A DNA stretch of 64,000 nt from Unio delphinus (taxonomy: Eukaryota > Mollusca > Bivalvia > Unionida > Unionidae). Every line of letters starts with the position of its first letter. Positions within the stretch are counted from its first letter, which is position 1. The position numbers were made by a program, and so were the translations under genes. Where the stretch lies: NCBI GenBank assembly GCA_029339505.1, contig JAQISU010000094.1, positions 8,104,001 to 8,168,000 of the forward strand, in the 5' to 3' direction. The notes beneath the pieces were generated by a model. That model was not told the DNA's origin, made no database searches, and saw nothing but the letters and a program-made list of their open reading frames with translations. Of this stretch, positions 9,465 through 24,400 are shown in pieces.

Positions 9465-12400
9465 CTGAAACAATTGAGATGATGTATTCTTAAGTGTACC
9501 ATAAAACTGTGGAGGTAAATCTTCATAAAAAAAACTATTCATATTGGAGGTATCTTTGCATAACAATTCAAATAAAACATGTAATTAAAATACAGCATCA
9601 AAGTCATAATGGAACTAATTTTAAACCCTTAATTTCTGTTTAATATGCTATGAATATCAATTATGGTCCTCAATAATCCAGATAGACAATTACTTTTACT
9701 TGTGTACAATGCCCTCTTAATGGTAGTGTCAGCTCTGAGCTTGTGACACAAAATGTGCTGGCTAAACAAGGTCTAAAATGTTTGATATCATGAATAGAAT
9801 AAAATGTGTATATACATATCATTGAGCATATTCCTTGTCAGAAAGTTTAAGTGTACCCTATTCACAGTTTGGTAAACATTAAACATCGCTAAATATTGTT
9901 ATGCACTTGATTTTCACCTCTGCTGTGACACATTGTATTCTTATTTTGCTACGTGCAATGTTAGTCAGAATGAAATAATTTCAATTTTTATGGATGGGCT
10001 GCATTTTCCATCGTGTGACTGGCTGTAAATGATATCATGATAATTATGAGGAACTTTTTACATACTAGTAGGACTACTTTGAGTTCAATATCTTGGATAT
10101 ATATTCTTGCACAATGTAAAGCCCTAATGTCATGATAAAAATAGTTCCTTCCTAAACCCACAGTGTAATCAGCAATTACTTAGTACATATCTACTTTTAC
10201 AAATTCCAGTAGCCATTTCAAACATTGTCATACATTTACAAATTCCAGTAGCCATTGCAAAGATTGTCATACTTTTACTAGTTCCCCTAGCCATAAACAG
10301 TAGAAGTAGTGTACAAAAAGATGCATCTCAAGGTTTCATGAGTCTAGATTGGACAGTTTGTGCATTACATGACAAAATATTTTATAGTCATGAGGTAAAT
10401 ACAATAACCTAATAAAAGATGAATACACATTAGCTTGATGAAAAAGTAAAGGTTTGACATAAAGAGATCATGAGAATGAACCCAAGTCCGTGAAGCTTTA
10501 GATGTAGGTAAGAAAGACCTACTTTTGTGAAATTGGTATAGCACTTATCAGGGTAACATTTCCATGCTAAATTTAATAAATCTTGGTATAACAGTATACA
10601 TGGCACTAAACACCAATCTGGTTATGACTTAAATATTAATATTTAACCAAAGCAAGTAAACTAAGCATGTGTGTGTGTGATTTGGATTTTTAACAGCTTT
10701 TTTAAAAAATAATCAGTCATATCGCTACAATGTCTGCAGTGTGACAGTTAATAGTGATGTATAGCACTGGGGCATCATGCCACATACATATAGCATGATG
10801 TCCCACCTAGTCAAATTATCCTGACACCAGGCCAACCAGTCCTAACACTAGCCTCTTAATGCTGAGCACCTAGTGTGGCAGCTGTCAGTACCATTTTTTA
10901 AACAAGTCTTTGGTATGACTAGGCCAGGGTTCAAACCAGTCATTTCTCTAATCACTAGACCAAAGGTGTAGTATTAATAAAATATTAAATGCAAGTTCAG
11001 CATGACATTCTTTTGAAGAAAGGTGTAGTATTAATAAAATATTAAATTCAAGTTCAGCATAACATTCTTTTGAAGAAAGGTGTAGTATTAATAAAATATT
11101 AAATTCAAGTTAAGCATGACATTCTTTTGTAGAAAGGTGTAGTACTAATAAAATATTAAATGCAAGTTCAGCATGACATTCGTTTGTAGAAAGGTGTAGT
11201 ATTAATAAAATATTAAATTCAAGTTAAGCATGACATTCTTTTGTAGAAAGGTGTAGTATTAATAAAATATTAAATTCAAGTTCGGCATGACATTCTTTTG
11301 AAGAAAGGTGTAGTATTAATAAAATATTAAATTCAAGTTAAGCATGACATTCTTTTGTAGAAAGGTGTAGTACTAATAAAATATTAAATGCAAGTTCAGC
11401 ATGACATTCGTTTGTAGAAAGGTGTAGTATTAATAAAATATTAAATTCAAGTTAAGCATGACATTCTTTTGTAGAAAGGTGTAGTATTAATAAAATATTA
11501 AATCCAAGTTCAGCATGACATTCGTTTGTAGAAAGGTGTAGTATTAATAAAATATTAAATTCAAGTTAAGCATGACATTCTTTTGTAGAAAGATGTAGTA
11601 TTAATAAAATATTAAATGCAAGTTCAGCATGACATTCGTTTGTAGAAAGGTGTAGTATTAATAAAATATTAAATTCAAGTTAAGCATGACATTCTTTTGT
11701 AGAAAGGTGTAGTACTAATAAAATATTAAATGCAAGTTCAGCATGACATTCGTTTGTAGAAAGGTGTAGTACTAATAAAATATTAAATGCAAGTTCAGCA
11801 TGACATTCTTTTGTAGAAAGGTGTAGTATTAATAAAATACTAAATGCAAGTTAAGCATGACATTCTTTTGTAGAAAGGTGTAGTACTAATAAAATATTAA
11901 ATGCAAGTTCAGCATGACATTCGTTTGTAGAAAGGTGTAGTATTAATAAAATATTAAATTCAAGTTAAGCATGACATTCTTTTGTAGAAAGGTGTAGTAT
12001 TAATAAAATATTAAATGCAAGTTCAGCATGACATTCGTTTGTAGAAAGGTGTAGTATTAATAAAATATTAAATTCAAGTTAAGCATGACATTCTTTTGTA
12101 GAAAGGTGTAGTACTAATAAAATATTAAATGCAAGTTCAGCATGACATTCGTTTGTAGAAAGGTGTAGTATTAATAAAATATTAAATTCAAGTTAACCAT
12201 GACATTCTTTTGTAGAAAGGAGTAGTACTAATAAAATATTAAATGCAAGTTCAGCATGACATTCGTTTGTAGAAAGGTGTAGTATTAATAAAATATTAAA
12301 TTCAAGTTAAGCATGACATTCGTTTGTAGAAAGGTGTAGTACTAATAAAATATTAAATGCAAGTTCAGCATGACATTCGTTTGTAGAAAGGTGTAGTATT

Positions 12401-15400
12401 AATAAAATATTAAATTCAAGTTAAGCATGACATTCTTTTGTAGAAAGGTGTAGTACTAATAAAATATTAAATGCAAGTTCAGCATGACATTCATTTGTAG
12501 AAAGGTGTAGTACTAATAAAATATTAAATGCAAGTTCAGCATGACATTCGTTTGTAGAAAGGTGTAGTACTAATAAAATATTAAATGCAAGTTAAGCATG
12601 ACATTCTTTTGTAGAAAGGTGTAGTACTAATAAAATATTAAATGCAAGTTCAGCATGACATTCGTTTGTAGAAAGGTGTAGTACTAATAAAATATTAAAT
12701 GCAAGTTCAGCATGACATTCGTTTGTAGAAAGGTGTAGTATTAATAAAAACTTATGCCTAGGACCAAGGATAAAAAGAATTTGAGTGTACATAGGGATAT
12801 GCTTTTATGTGTGTACATGCTAATGTTGATGCTGGGGGAAGTACAATAACTAACCTATACTTTGTAGTAGTGAGCTAATCAAATTGTTTTGTTATAGGAT
12901 ATGCTGATTTGATGATAAAAAGGAACAAAAATACAATCCGAGGGATTAAATAATCATGATTAGGTATTTATTGCAGTGCAAACTGTATCTATCACTCACA
13001 AATTGACGTTGTAAGTGACTATGTAAAATTTACACCTTGGACATTATGTTCACTTTGACAGTATTTAAGTACAATTTACACTTTGATAAATAACCAACCA
13101 AAATCATTTAATTTACACTTTGATAAACAACCAACTGAAATCATTTAATTTATATATTGATAAATAACCAACTGAAATCATTTAATATATACATTGATAA
13201 TGACCGACCAAAATCATTTAATTTACACTGATAAATGACCAATCTAAATCATTTAATTTACACTTTGATAAATAACCAACCAAAATCAACCAACCAAAAT
13301 CATATTAAATAAAACTAAAAAATGAATAAAACTTAAATCACTATTGATAAATTGGTTTTCTTTTTATCTTAGAAGAAATAAAATATCACAAAATTAAGAT
13401 ATTTTTTAGACTGATATTATCTGATAACTGATCTCTACAAAGAAAAAGTATAAAAGGATTGTCTGTACTCTCGTGGATAATAAAAATGTCAAATAAATTA
13501 TTTCAGTTGAACCTTATATACAAATGCTACATTTGTACAATACAGCTATTTTGACTTAGACACTTGTTCAATGCCATGTATAAAATGAATGATAATTATG
13601 TGGTCACATGAAGTAAAAACTATAAGATCTACATAATTTAAAGGGGAGGTAAATTTAACAGCAACCCATTCATCACAATGTTCATCCCCTCCTCAAATCG
13701 GCAACACAAATGAGTGATCACTGAAGAGCAGATTATTTTTTCTAGCGCACTAAACCTGTTTAATCCAATGTAAACCCATTTCAAGCATAGTTGCCACTGA
13801 TTTAAGACTGTTAAAGTTTAAGCTATTGTCTACAAGGTGGAAATAAATATACTGGTTTAAATGAAAATATTTTAAGACTAAAATAATACAGCAAATGTGT
13901 CAAATTCGTATTTGAAATGATCACCTTATTCTCACAAAAACTTTATATATACAAATATTTTATATTCTGAGGAAGTGCAATATAAATTTGCTTCACTGGT
14001 GCAGGGACAAATATTGCCATAAAAAAGTGTTATTCAGATAAACATCTTTTTTGCTTGTTCTATGGATTACTACTAGCAAACGGCAAATGTGGATCTGTGC
14101 ATTGTACTTGTAAGTGAGAATTCAAGGGTATATTCCAGAAAAAATACTTCCTTCTCCCATTAAATCTCCACTTTCAGATAAACATCCTTTTTTGCTTGTT
14201 CTACGGATTACTACTAAAAAACGGCAAATGTGGATCTGTGCATTGTACTTGTAAGTGAGAATTCAAGGGTATATTCCAGAAAAAATACTTCCTTATCCCA
14301 TTAAATCTCCACTCACCATATTCCACGTGATTGAAGCACATGCGATGCTTCTTTGGCATTTTCAACCACCTCCATCATAAACCTGGCTTGCTCCGGACTT
14401 CCCCATTTGTGGACTGAGATGTCTGCTTCTAGGGGAAGACGTGTCATATTTATATGATTCTCTGCTAAAACAGATGCAAAAACCTCTGCCACCCCTGCAT
14501 AAGAAATAAGTATTATCCAATAGTGTTGGTCAAGATGAATTAATTGAAATAAGTACCAGATCTTAATTTTACAATGAATAGAGCAGTTTTACAGTAATGT
14601 AGATAACTGCAATTTTCTCTAGCAGACAGAAAACATGACACGAGTTACTCAGTAACCCGTATTTCAAGATCCAAATTAGTTTAATAGAGATTTCAATGGC
14701 AGTAACCATGTAAATCAATGCTGAAAACTTGCTATCATTTCTACTTATAATGATGCAAGTTGAGGAAAGTTATCCAATAACTGCGATACCACAAATATGC
14801 TTTATTACCAGCCCCCACTTTCAATGATAACACTGAGATTGTTGTTATACCTATATGTGTGTGTGTGTGTGTTATACATTGTGACATTGTATCTCCTCAT
14901 ACAACAATCAACATAGAGACTTCAAACCTTGACATAAAATGGGTTTCAAATTTCAATGCTTCCCCTGAAAGTAGGTTAAGGGGAGTGGTGGTTTTGCATA
15001 AATTAATTCTGCTAATTTGTCAGATAATTGGTGTGTGTATATGTATGATCAAAGACTTTAGTGTCCACACATGCCAGACTGGGGTTTGGATGATACCACT
15101 GGGTCATGCTAACGGCATATAGTTGTGGCCCATGTGTCATAAATAAGAAAATATTGAAATCTTCACCTATATGCACATATTTAGCATAAAAAGACAAATT
15201 CAAACTTTTTGGGGGCACCTATTTTGGGTTGATGGGGGTGGGACCAAGCATGGAAGTGCAGGGATGTGTTTTACAAAGACCCCTGTTTTAAATATAATTT
15301 ATCAGGTGCTAATTAGAAATGAGATGTTGCAGTTAAAACCTAACCATTAAGGTCATAAATGTTTAAAATGAGTCACCTTTTAAACAGTATTCAAAATTAA

Positions 15401-18400
15401 TTTTTGAAACCGGGTAGACTTGGGGTAGTAACTAAAAAATCTCCTGTACATGTGATTGGTCCATACCTAAAATTTATGTTTTTGTCATGCCAGGCAGGCA
15501 TGAATTAAAATGTTGCTACTAAAATACAATAATGCAAGTACAAGGCACCCAGAACTTCAACTGACCTTATTAGTAAGCTCTCATTATTTCAAACTTCATC
15601 ATCATTCTTAGACAACTGTTTAATTAAAGGCAAAATATGTTACAAGTACAAAACACATGTTCATTATGTCTGAAAATGGACATAAAATTTAATTACTGCA
15701 AGAATTTAAATATTACAAACCTTGAATCATCAAATTTAATAAAGAAATAAATTAGTTTTTGGATATTAAAGTCTTTTAAAGTCTTCAAATACAAGGAAAT
15801 TAGATTTACACTACTTATTTACCAGATGGACACAGGAAGTAACACTCTGCTACTGTTTGCAGGAGGAAGGCATTTCTGACTTAATAAAGTTATACACAAT
15901 GAATAATTCATAAGCAATGCATGACAATTTAATTTTTAATTTTTGATGGAAAGTCTGCCAAGTATGATCCAAATCCTATCATCTACATTCCATTGGGACT
16001 ACATTTCATGCAAAACTGTAACTTCACATACAATTTCCCTGCATTTGGAGTCTGAAGACAAATTTTAAAGGAAGAACAATGCTTAAATTCGAAAAAACAA
16101 ACATGCAAGGCTCATTCTTAAAAGGACTGGTAAAAGGTTAAGCTTATATAATAACACATAAATGGTTTTTGGTTTAAAGGAAGTATGTTACATACTTGCC
16201 AACCCCTGGAAGGAAATAGTGTAATCAAAGTGGACAAAAAGTGTAATCCAAGCAGTAATCCACATATAAAATGATAAAATTTCAAGGAGCATATCATCAT
16301 CATCATCAGTCTCTTGACCTAGCATGGTCGTTGAGGCACTGTGCTGCTGAACATCTGAGCAGTTCCCTCCACTTGTCAGGTACCAATGCCTGTGTCTCTG
16401 CAAAACTTTCCTGGTCCATTCTGTGATTTGTCAGTCCACTTTTTTCTCTGTCTACCTCTCCTTCTGCCACCCTGTTGGCTCTAGTGACATGGCATACCAT
16501 TTCAGCTTTCTCTTTTTGACAGAGGTGAGGAGGTTTTCTTAATGACCTAAGCTTGATGGTGTTACATACTTCTTTATTTGTAATGTGATCCATGTAAGAG
16601 ATGCCAAGGATGGTTCTGTAATATCTCATTTCAACTGCCTGGATTCTTCATTGTAATTCTGCTGTCAGGGTCCAGGCCTCACATGAATACAAAAAGATTG
16701 AGATGACTATTGCTCTCAACAGTCTGATTTTAGTTTTCAGACATATATTTTTGTCTCTTCATATGGGTCTTAGCTTTGACATAGCTGCAATTGTTTGTGC
16801 TGCTTGTGACAAAATGTCTGCTCTTGATCCCTCTTTTGTGATTATGGAACCAAGATATTTTAACTGGCCCACTGTTTCCAGTTCCTGTCCTCAGACTTTA
16901 ATCTTGGCTGTGATTTGTTTGCCACTATTTGTCATCAGATTTGTCTTCTCGATGCTTATCTCCATGACAAATCTGGAAGATGTTTCATCCAGGTTCTTCA
17001 CTAAGGTGGCAAGCTCATCTTCACTGCCTAACAGCCCATAAATGTCGTCTGCAAAGCTTAGGTTGGTGATGTTACGCCCTCCAATGCTGACTGTCCCACA
17101 GTGGTTTTCCAGGGCTTCACTCAAGATGCACTCTAAGTAGATCTTGAAAGGCATGGGTGACAGGAGACAGCCTTGCCATACTCCAACTGTTGTCTTGAAC
17201 CAGTCCCCCAGAGAACCTTCAGCAATTACTGTACTAGTAGCCTTGGTGTACAGCTGATTGATGGTACTGGTCAACTTTTGACCCATGTTGTACTTCTTCA
17301 TTGTGGCCTACACTGCCTCATGCCACACTCTGTCAAAAGCCTTTTTGAAATATATGAACACATGATAGATGTCATGTTGATGTTTCAAGTACTTTTCAAA
17401 CAGAACCCTAAGATTAAATATTTCTTCTGTTGTGCTTCTTCCACTCTGGAACCCTGCCTGTTCTTCAGGAATTATTTCTTATGCTTCTTGTTTCAGTCTG
17501 TTCAAGATGATCTTCAGCATCACTTTACTAGCATGGCTGGTCAAACTGATAGTTCTGTAATTTTGGCACAGTTGGAGATTGCCTTTTTTGTGGAGTGTTA
17601 TAATCAGTGACAGGGTCCACTGTGTTTGCCATTCACTTGTCTGCCAGATCTTGTTGCAGATTTTTGTTAGTAGCTCTATCATTGATTCCCCTGCCCTCCC
17701 ATTCTTGATAAGTTCAGATGGGTTGTTGTCTACTCCAGCTGCCTTGCCATTCTGCAGTGCTCTTGTTGCTGATTCCACCTCTTCTTTGAGAATGGGGATA
17801 TTATCATCATTTGTGGAGTTTGGAACTTCAAGTACCTCTGGGTCTCCTGTGGATGGATGGTTGTGGAGTTCTTTACAATACATAGTTCATCTTTCTGCAA
17901 TGTCACTTGCTTCTGTGAGGCATTTTCTATTTTTGTCTTGAATTGTACTGACTCTTGGTTGCTTCTGTCTGGTAAGGTCTTTCACAATTTGGAATGCCTT
18001 TTTGCTGTTATTCTTTGTTAGAATGCTCTCTATTTATGTGTACTTTTGTCTAATCTAATCTTCATTTGCTTTCTTCAAGTTTTTTTTCTGATATTCTTGT
18101 TTATTTATCGGTACTCCATTGCCCCTGTTGTGTGTGTGGTGTTTATTTAGTCTCTTTGGGCATCATAGAGATTAAGAATCTCTACTGTAACCCATGATAT
18201 TTTCTTTGGGCAATGGAGGCCAATGATGTCCTTGGCAGCTGTTGTCATGACTGTGTTGAAAGTGTCTGTCATCACTTTAACATCAACATCCATAACAAGA
18301 AGTGGAGAACATTTTCATATAATTGTGGCTTGGAAAGACTTGCAGATGTTAGTGTCCTTCAGTTTTTCAAGGTTGAATTTGAACCTGATGTTCTTTGGCT

Positions 18401-21400
18401 TGTTAATTTTCTTCAGCCTCACTCAGAAGTTCTTAATCACAAGGTCATGATCACTCCCAGCATCAGCACCTGGGAACGTTCTTGTTTTTGCTCTATTGAT
18501 GCCAGATTGGTAAGGGTTTTGAAATAGTATGTAGTCGATCTGATTATGATGGGTTGCATTTGGTGAGTGTCGTGTCCAGCATCATGAAGCTTTATGTTGG
18601 CCCAGGGTGTTGGCTAGTACCAATTTGTTCTAGCTTGCGAACTCAAGCAGCCGTCTCCCTCTTTCATTAGTAAGCTCATTGCAAGAAGGTCCCCAATGAT
18701 CTATCCAATCTATTTGAGCATCTTTGCCAACTTTGGCATTCAAGTCTCCTTGGATGATGAGGATGTCTTTTTTACTTACCATGTTTATTATACCCTGGAG
18801 TTTGTTGTAAAACTCCTCTATTTCTTCATCATCATGTTCAGTATTTGCATAGACTTGGATAATTGTGATGTTAAAGGGAGATACTCTCAGATGAATGGAG
18901 ATGGCTTTGTTTACAAGGAAGCCTATTCCATTTATGGACTTGTACAACTCTCCACTACGTAGAATATATGCCCATATTCAGTTTGGTGTTCTCCTAGGGC
19001 TTTCCATCTGACTTCACAGAGTCCCAGAATGTGCCATGTGTAGTGTTCCATCTCTTGTGTCAACTCTTGGAGTCTTCCAGTTTTGTGCCAAGAGTTCTAA
19101 TGTTCCAAGTGGCAATGGCGATGCTGTGTACAACATGATTTATTTATCCATCTGGACTTTTTTTTAACATCAATTACCGCTTCAAGTTTTCCAATCTTAT
19201 ACTTTGAGCTTTAAAAAGCAACAGTCTCTCATATTGCATTTCAAAACACTCTGTACCAACTGACACTATGAATGTTTTGCATACCAGTAGAGCAATAATT
19301 GCTGGGTTACAGAGCCTAGATCTGAATTTAATTTTGTTTTTGTTAACAGTACTAAAAATCTCTCACAGCATTAAAATGGTAAAGAACCAATGTTCCTTTC
19401 ATAACCTGACAAAGATGAGGAAATTTATATCTTACAATTATTGGGTCTTTTAGCTGGGAAATAAGATGAAAAAAATCAATTATGTCTGCATGAAATACAT
19501 TGTCAGGTATAGTGCCAACTTGATATTTCAGGAGTTCTTCTTCTAATTTATCAGTAGTCTTTCCTGCAGCATGGTGCATCGTATGACACACACAACCTGA
19601 TGTACACAATGATGGAGACAGTTTCCAAAATATAGAATGCAGCTCCTTCATGAATTCCAGTCATCATTGATGCAGTATCAGCTGAAAACTCCATACAGTT
19701 CTGTCAACTTATGTTTATTCAAAGCATTATCAAGCAAATAAAAATTGTTTTCTCCAGTGGAATCTACTTTTAATTCTGGTAACAAAAGAAGAACACTCAT
19801 GAATTTGCCTTTTTCACTGTCAAAGTATCTAACACAGACTGGGTAGAACTTCTAATCAACTCTTGTCATTGGCAATACTAAATGGCCCAATTTTCATAGC
19901 TTCTGCAGTTTTAAGTGAAGTATCTTCTGCTAAACACCAAACAATATTAGTTAATTTTGTGTTCTTGCACAAGAATATTTGTCAGCAATTTTGGAATAAG
20001 GAAACATCCATTTGAATAAAGGACTAATGGAGTCTTCTACCACTAGGGGTAGTCCATTTTCTATTAAAAACTCAGTAGATAATTCCTATCCATTTTTAAA
20101 ATTCGTGTCCACAATTTAGTTCTGCTGTTAGTAAAACAAGCTATTTCAAGGCTTCTGTTGTTTTACCACCATGACCAATATTAAAATCCTTTCCACACAG
20201 CCTGCAAGGGGAAAAGCTGCCCTAGAATGGAATGCTGTATTGTGTAATTTATCTATTCATCTCTGAATTGGTTTTTCATATTTTACTAATCTATCTAAAA
20301 TTATCTGAAAAATAATTTTGCCCGAACACATACATCGACTAGACTAAATCTGACTTGACTTTTAGCACCCAATATCTACAGACTGGTTCTGTACCAGAAA
20401 GGAACTTAAACAAAAAAAATCTGTGAGCAAATGTTTATGGTTAGAAAACCAGTTTGTTCTCTCCTAGCTAAGTCATACAGCTGTTATAAATAGAAACCGA
20501 GATCAAAAGTTGAAAGTAGAAACCAGCATGTTTCTAGGAAATAGGGTAGCAGCTATATATAGAACATAATACTGTTAGGAAAGTGCATGCAAGTCTATGG
20601 ACAAGTGTACTCTTATGTCATAGTTACATAGAAGCTTTCTTTTCTGGAATACGGCCTGTGGGATTAATGGGCCGTTAATAAAAATGAAAAAACAAATGGG
20701 GATGTTAATAAAAATGAGAAAAAAATTATTAATTTATTTTGGAGGGGGATATACCGAAACGCGTAATCGGAATATATTTACGTGTAATTTAGTGAAAAAA
20801 GTATAATGATTATGCCAAAAAGCATTTGATCTTTACCATTATGACAAGTATACATTAATGCCCATCCTTCTGGTCTTACCTGGTATGACATGTACATGTT
20901 GGTGTCCATCAACATGGGTTGGTGAAGTGTTGGCATACTTTGAAAACCAGTCTATTTGACACTGTATCTCTGTTCTGACCTTAAAATATAAAATTCAGGG
21001 ACAACTTGTCAATAAAAATTACAATTATGCAAACTAATATCGCAGTGAATTATGCAGATATTTTTTAAAAAGATTAATTATTGAGTTTTCTGTATTTCTT
21101 GAGTGATTCTGATTGGTAATGTATTCTATTAATTTTAATAGCACGTTGATTATTACAAGGGCACTGTGTGAATTTAATTGAGCAGTAATTTAAAAATACA
21201 TCATGTGTCATAAATGACTAAAAGCACAAAAATGTTTGTGACCATATTACTGTGATGTACTGTAATCCAATAGATTACTATGGTTAAAGAATGTCACCAA
21301 GGTTTGTTGAAAGTGCTGAAAACTGGAATTTGCTATAAATTTGTTTGCTATGTACTTGGCAATAACAAAGTCAGAAGATCTCATAAAATACTGCAGTGGT

Positions 21401-24400
21401 GATGTGATCTATGTTGGAAAGCTTGATTTACACAAAAATGAAAGAGTAAAAGTTAAATTTCAATGCCAAAGAAGTGACTATGCTGGAATTGTAATTAATT
21501 CACCAAAAGTAATGCATAAATATAAACAGCTATAGCTTTAATGTGCTCTTATAATTTTTTTGATTATCTGACCTGGTTACTAATTCTTAAAATATAACCT
21601 CACAGAAATTATAAAAATTGGAAAACTGCAAACTGAAGCACACACACTTGTATTTACAAAATCTTTGACAATACAAAAGTTTTTCCATTAATGGTAAGAA
21701 ATAAACTAATGTCATGTGTTCCTTATTAGTAATTTCTTTAAAGTCCTTCATTTTGTATTAGTACTTCCTCTGAAGTTGTGTGTTCCTTGTTAGTAATTCC
21801 TCTGAAGTCCTATGTTACTTGTTAGTAATTCTTCTAAAGTCCTGTGTTCATTGTTAGTAATTCCTCTGTCTGGATAGATTAATTGCTTCTATGTACTGTC
21901 TCATCTTTTGTAGCTTCGGAGAAACACATACCTCATCAAAACTGACTTTCCCAGCTTTCACCAGTTCACGAAAGCCCATCTTTCCCAGAAAACTTCCATC
22001 TGCACCAATCAGTGTCTTATAGGTCTGTGACCCAATAGGTTTTCCTTCTGTTAGATTGAGATGTAACCCTGTAATGTAGAGGCAAATTTAAGAATTATGA
22101 CATGAAAATATAGCTGTCACCTAGGACTGAACCTTGAACCATTAACATCCCTATAACCATTGCACTTAAAATTTGGCATAAAAAAACAACAGACTTAAAT
22201 ATACAGGCTAGCTATTTTGTCTTCACATGTACTGTTCAGTGAACCCTCATTATATAGTACATCAGTATAACATTGTCTCTGACATAACAGTCTTGTAATG
22301 GATATCATTATACAGATGTCCTTCACTATATGGTGCCTAATTATAACAATGTCCCTGCCATAACATGGTCTTGTCATGGATGCCATTATACAGTGGTCCC
22401 TCACTATATGGTGCCTAATTATAACAATGTCCCTGCCATAACATGGTCTTGTCATAAGATGCCATGATACAGTGGTCCCTCACTATATGGTGCCTTAGTA
22501 TAATACTGTTCCTGACATAATACAGTTTTGTCATGAAGCTCATTATATTATATAAAGTGATCCCTCAATATATTCATATTATAAAGTGGTCTCACAATAT
22601 ATGGTGCCTAATTATATCAATGTCCCTGCCATAACATGGTCTTGTCATGGATGCCATTATACAGTGGTCCCTCACTAGATGGTCCCTTAGTATAATACTG
22701 TTCCTGACATAACAAAGTTTTGTCATGGAGCTCATTATAAAGTGGTCCTTCAATATATTCATATTATACAGTAGTCCCTCAATATAGGATGCCTCATTTA
22801 TAAACCCGTAATATAACATGGTCTCATCATAGATCCCAATACAGAATGGTCCCTCAATATATGATGCTTAGTTTAATAGTATAACTCTCTGAGATAACAC
22901 AGTTTTGTCATGGAGCTCATTATAAAGTGGTCACAATCAACTTTAAATAGTGTAGATCTATATCTCCAGTTGCTTAGTGTCATCAGATCTGGGTCTACTC
23001 TGTAAATTCTTTTTATTATTTAAAATATATGTCATCATATGTCAGTTTAATCGGTTGAAATTCGCACCCTTAGGAAACCAAAAGTAGTGGTGGGATATTT
23101 CTATGTAAAGTCACATCTGTAGCCATGTATGTGGCCCAGGAAGAATAAAAAAGAAATAACATTTTATCTTCATAATTTTTAATGAATTAGGAGCTTATTA
23201 GACAAAACTTCTTGATCTTTATGATAACAAACTAGTAACAATGACCACCCCCACCCCATACCAAAATGCCCATTAGAAGACACGATTTATCAAAGATGTC
23301 ATATATATAAAGTTCGTATTAACAAAGTAAACAAGAAATCTATGGTCACCAGACTTCTAAAAATAAATAAATTTTACAATATTCATACCTAAATGAAATG
23401 TTTAGGAATTCCTTTTATAAGCAGGACATTTCCAAAACTTGCTCCAACAATAAGCATTTGTCTCTATTTAGCCATTATCATATACAGCCACTATTCTAAT
23501 TAGTCATTATCATTAACAGCCACTACTCTAATTAGTCATTATCATTAACAGCCACTACTCTAATTAGTCATTATCATTAACAGCCACTACTCTAATTAGT
23601 CATTATCATTAACAGCCACTGCTCTAATTAGCCATTATCATTAACAGCCACTACTCTAATTAGTCATTATCATTTACAGCCACTGCTCTAATTAGTCATT
23701 ATCATTAACAGCCACTACTCTAATTAGCCATTATCATTTACAGCCACTACTCTAATTAGCCATTATCATTTACAGTCACTACTCTAATTAGCCATTATTG
23801 TATACAGCCACTATTCTAATTAGCCATTATCATTTACAGAAACTACTCTAATTAGCCATTATCATTTACAGTCACTACTCTAATTAGCCATTATTGTATA
23901 CAACCACTACTCTAATTAGCCATTATCATTTACAGCCACAACTCTAATTAGCCATTATCATTTACAGTCACTACTCTAATTAGCCATTATTGTATACAGC
24001 AACTACTCTAATTAGCCATTATTGTATACAGCCACTACTCTAATTAGCCATTATTGTATACAGCCACTACTCTAATTAGCCATTATTGTATACAGCCACT
24101 ACTCTAATTAGCCATTATTGTATACAGCCACTACTCTAATTAGCCATTATTGTATACAGCCACTACTCTAATTAGCCATTATCATTTACAGTCACTACTC
24201 TAATTAGCCATTATTGTATACAGCCACTACTCTAATTAGCCATTATTGTATACAGCCACTCCACTACTCTAATTAGCCATTATTGTATACAGCCACTACT
24301 CTAATTAGCCATTATTGTATACAGCCACTACTCTAATTAGCCATTATTGTATACAGCCACTACTGTACTTAGCCATTATTGAATACAGCCACTAGTATAA

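Noticed and set aside
8996..9526. Reading exon 5 as an intronless 176-codon gene starting at 9526
   Set aside because: The first 20 codons lie upstream of a good acceptor at 9465-9466 and do not match the family, whereas the spliced model joins GIW and TPSFLGL in phase.
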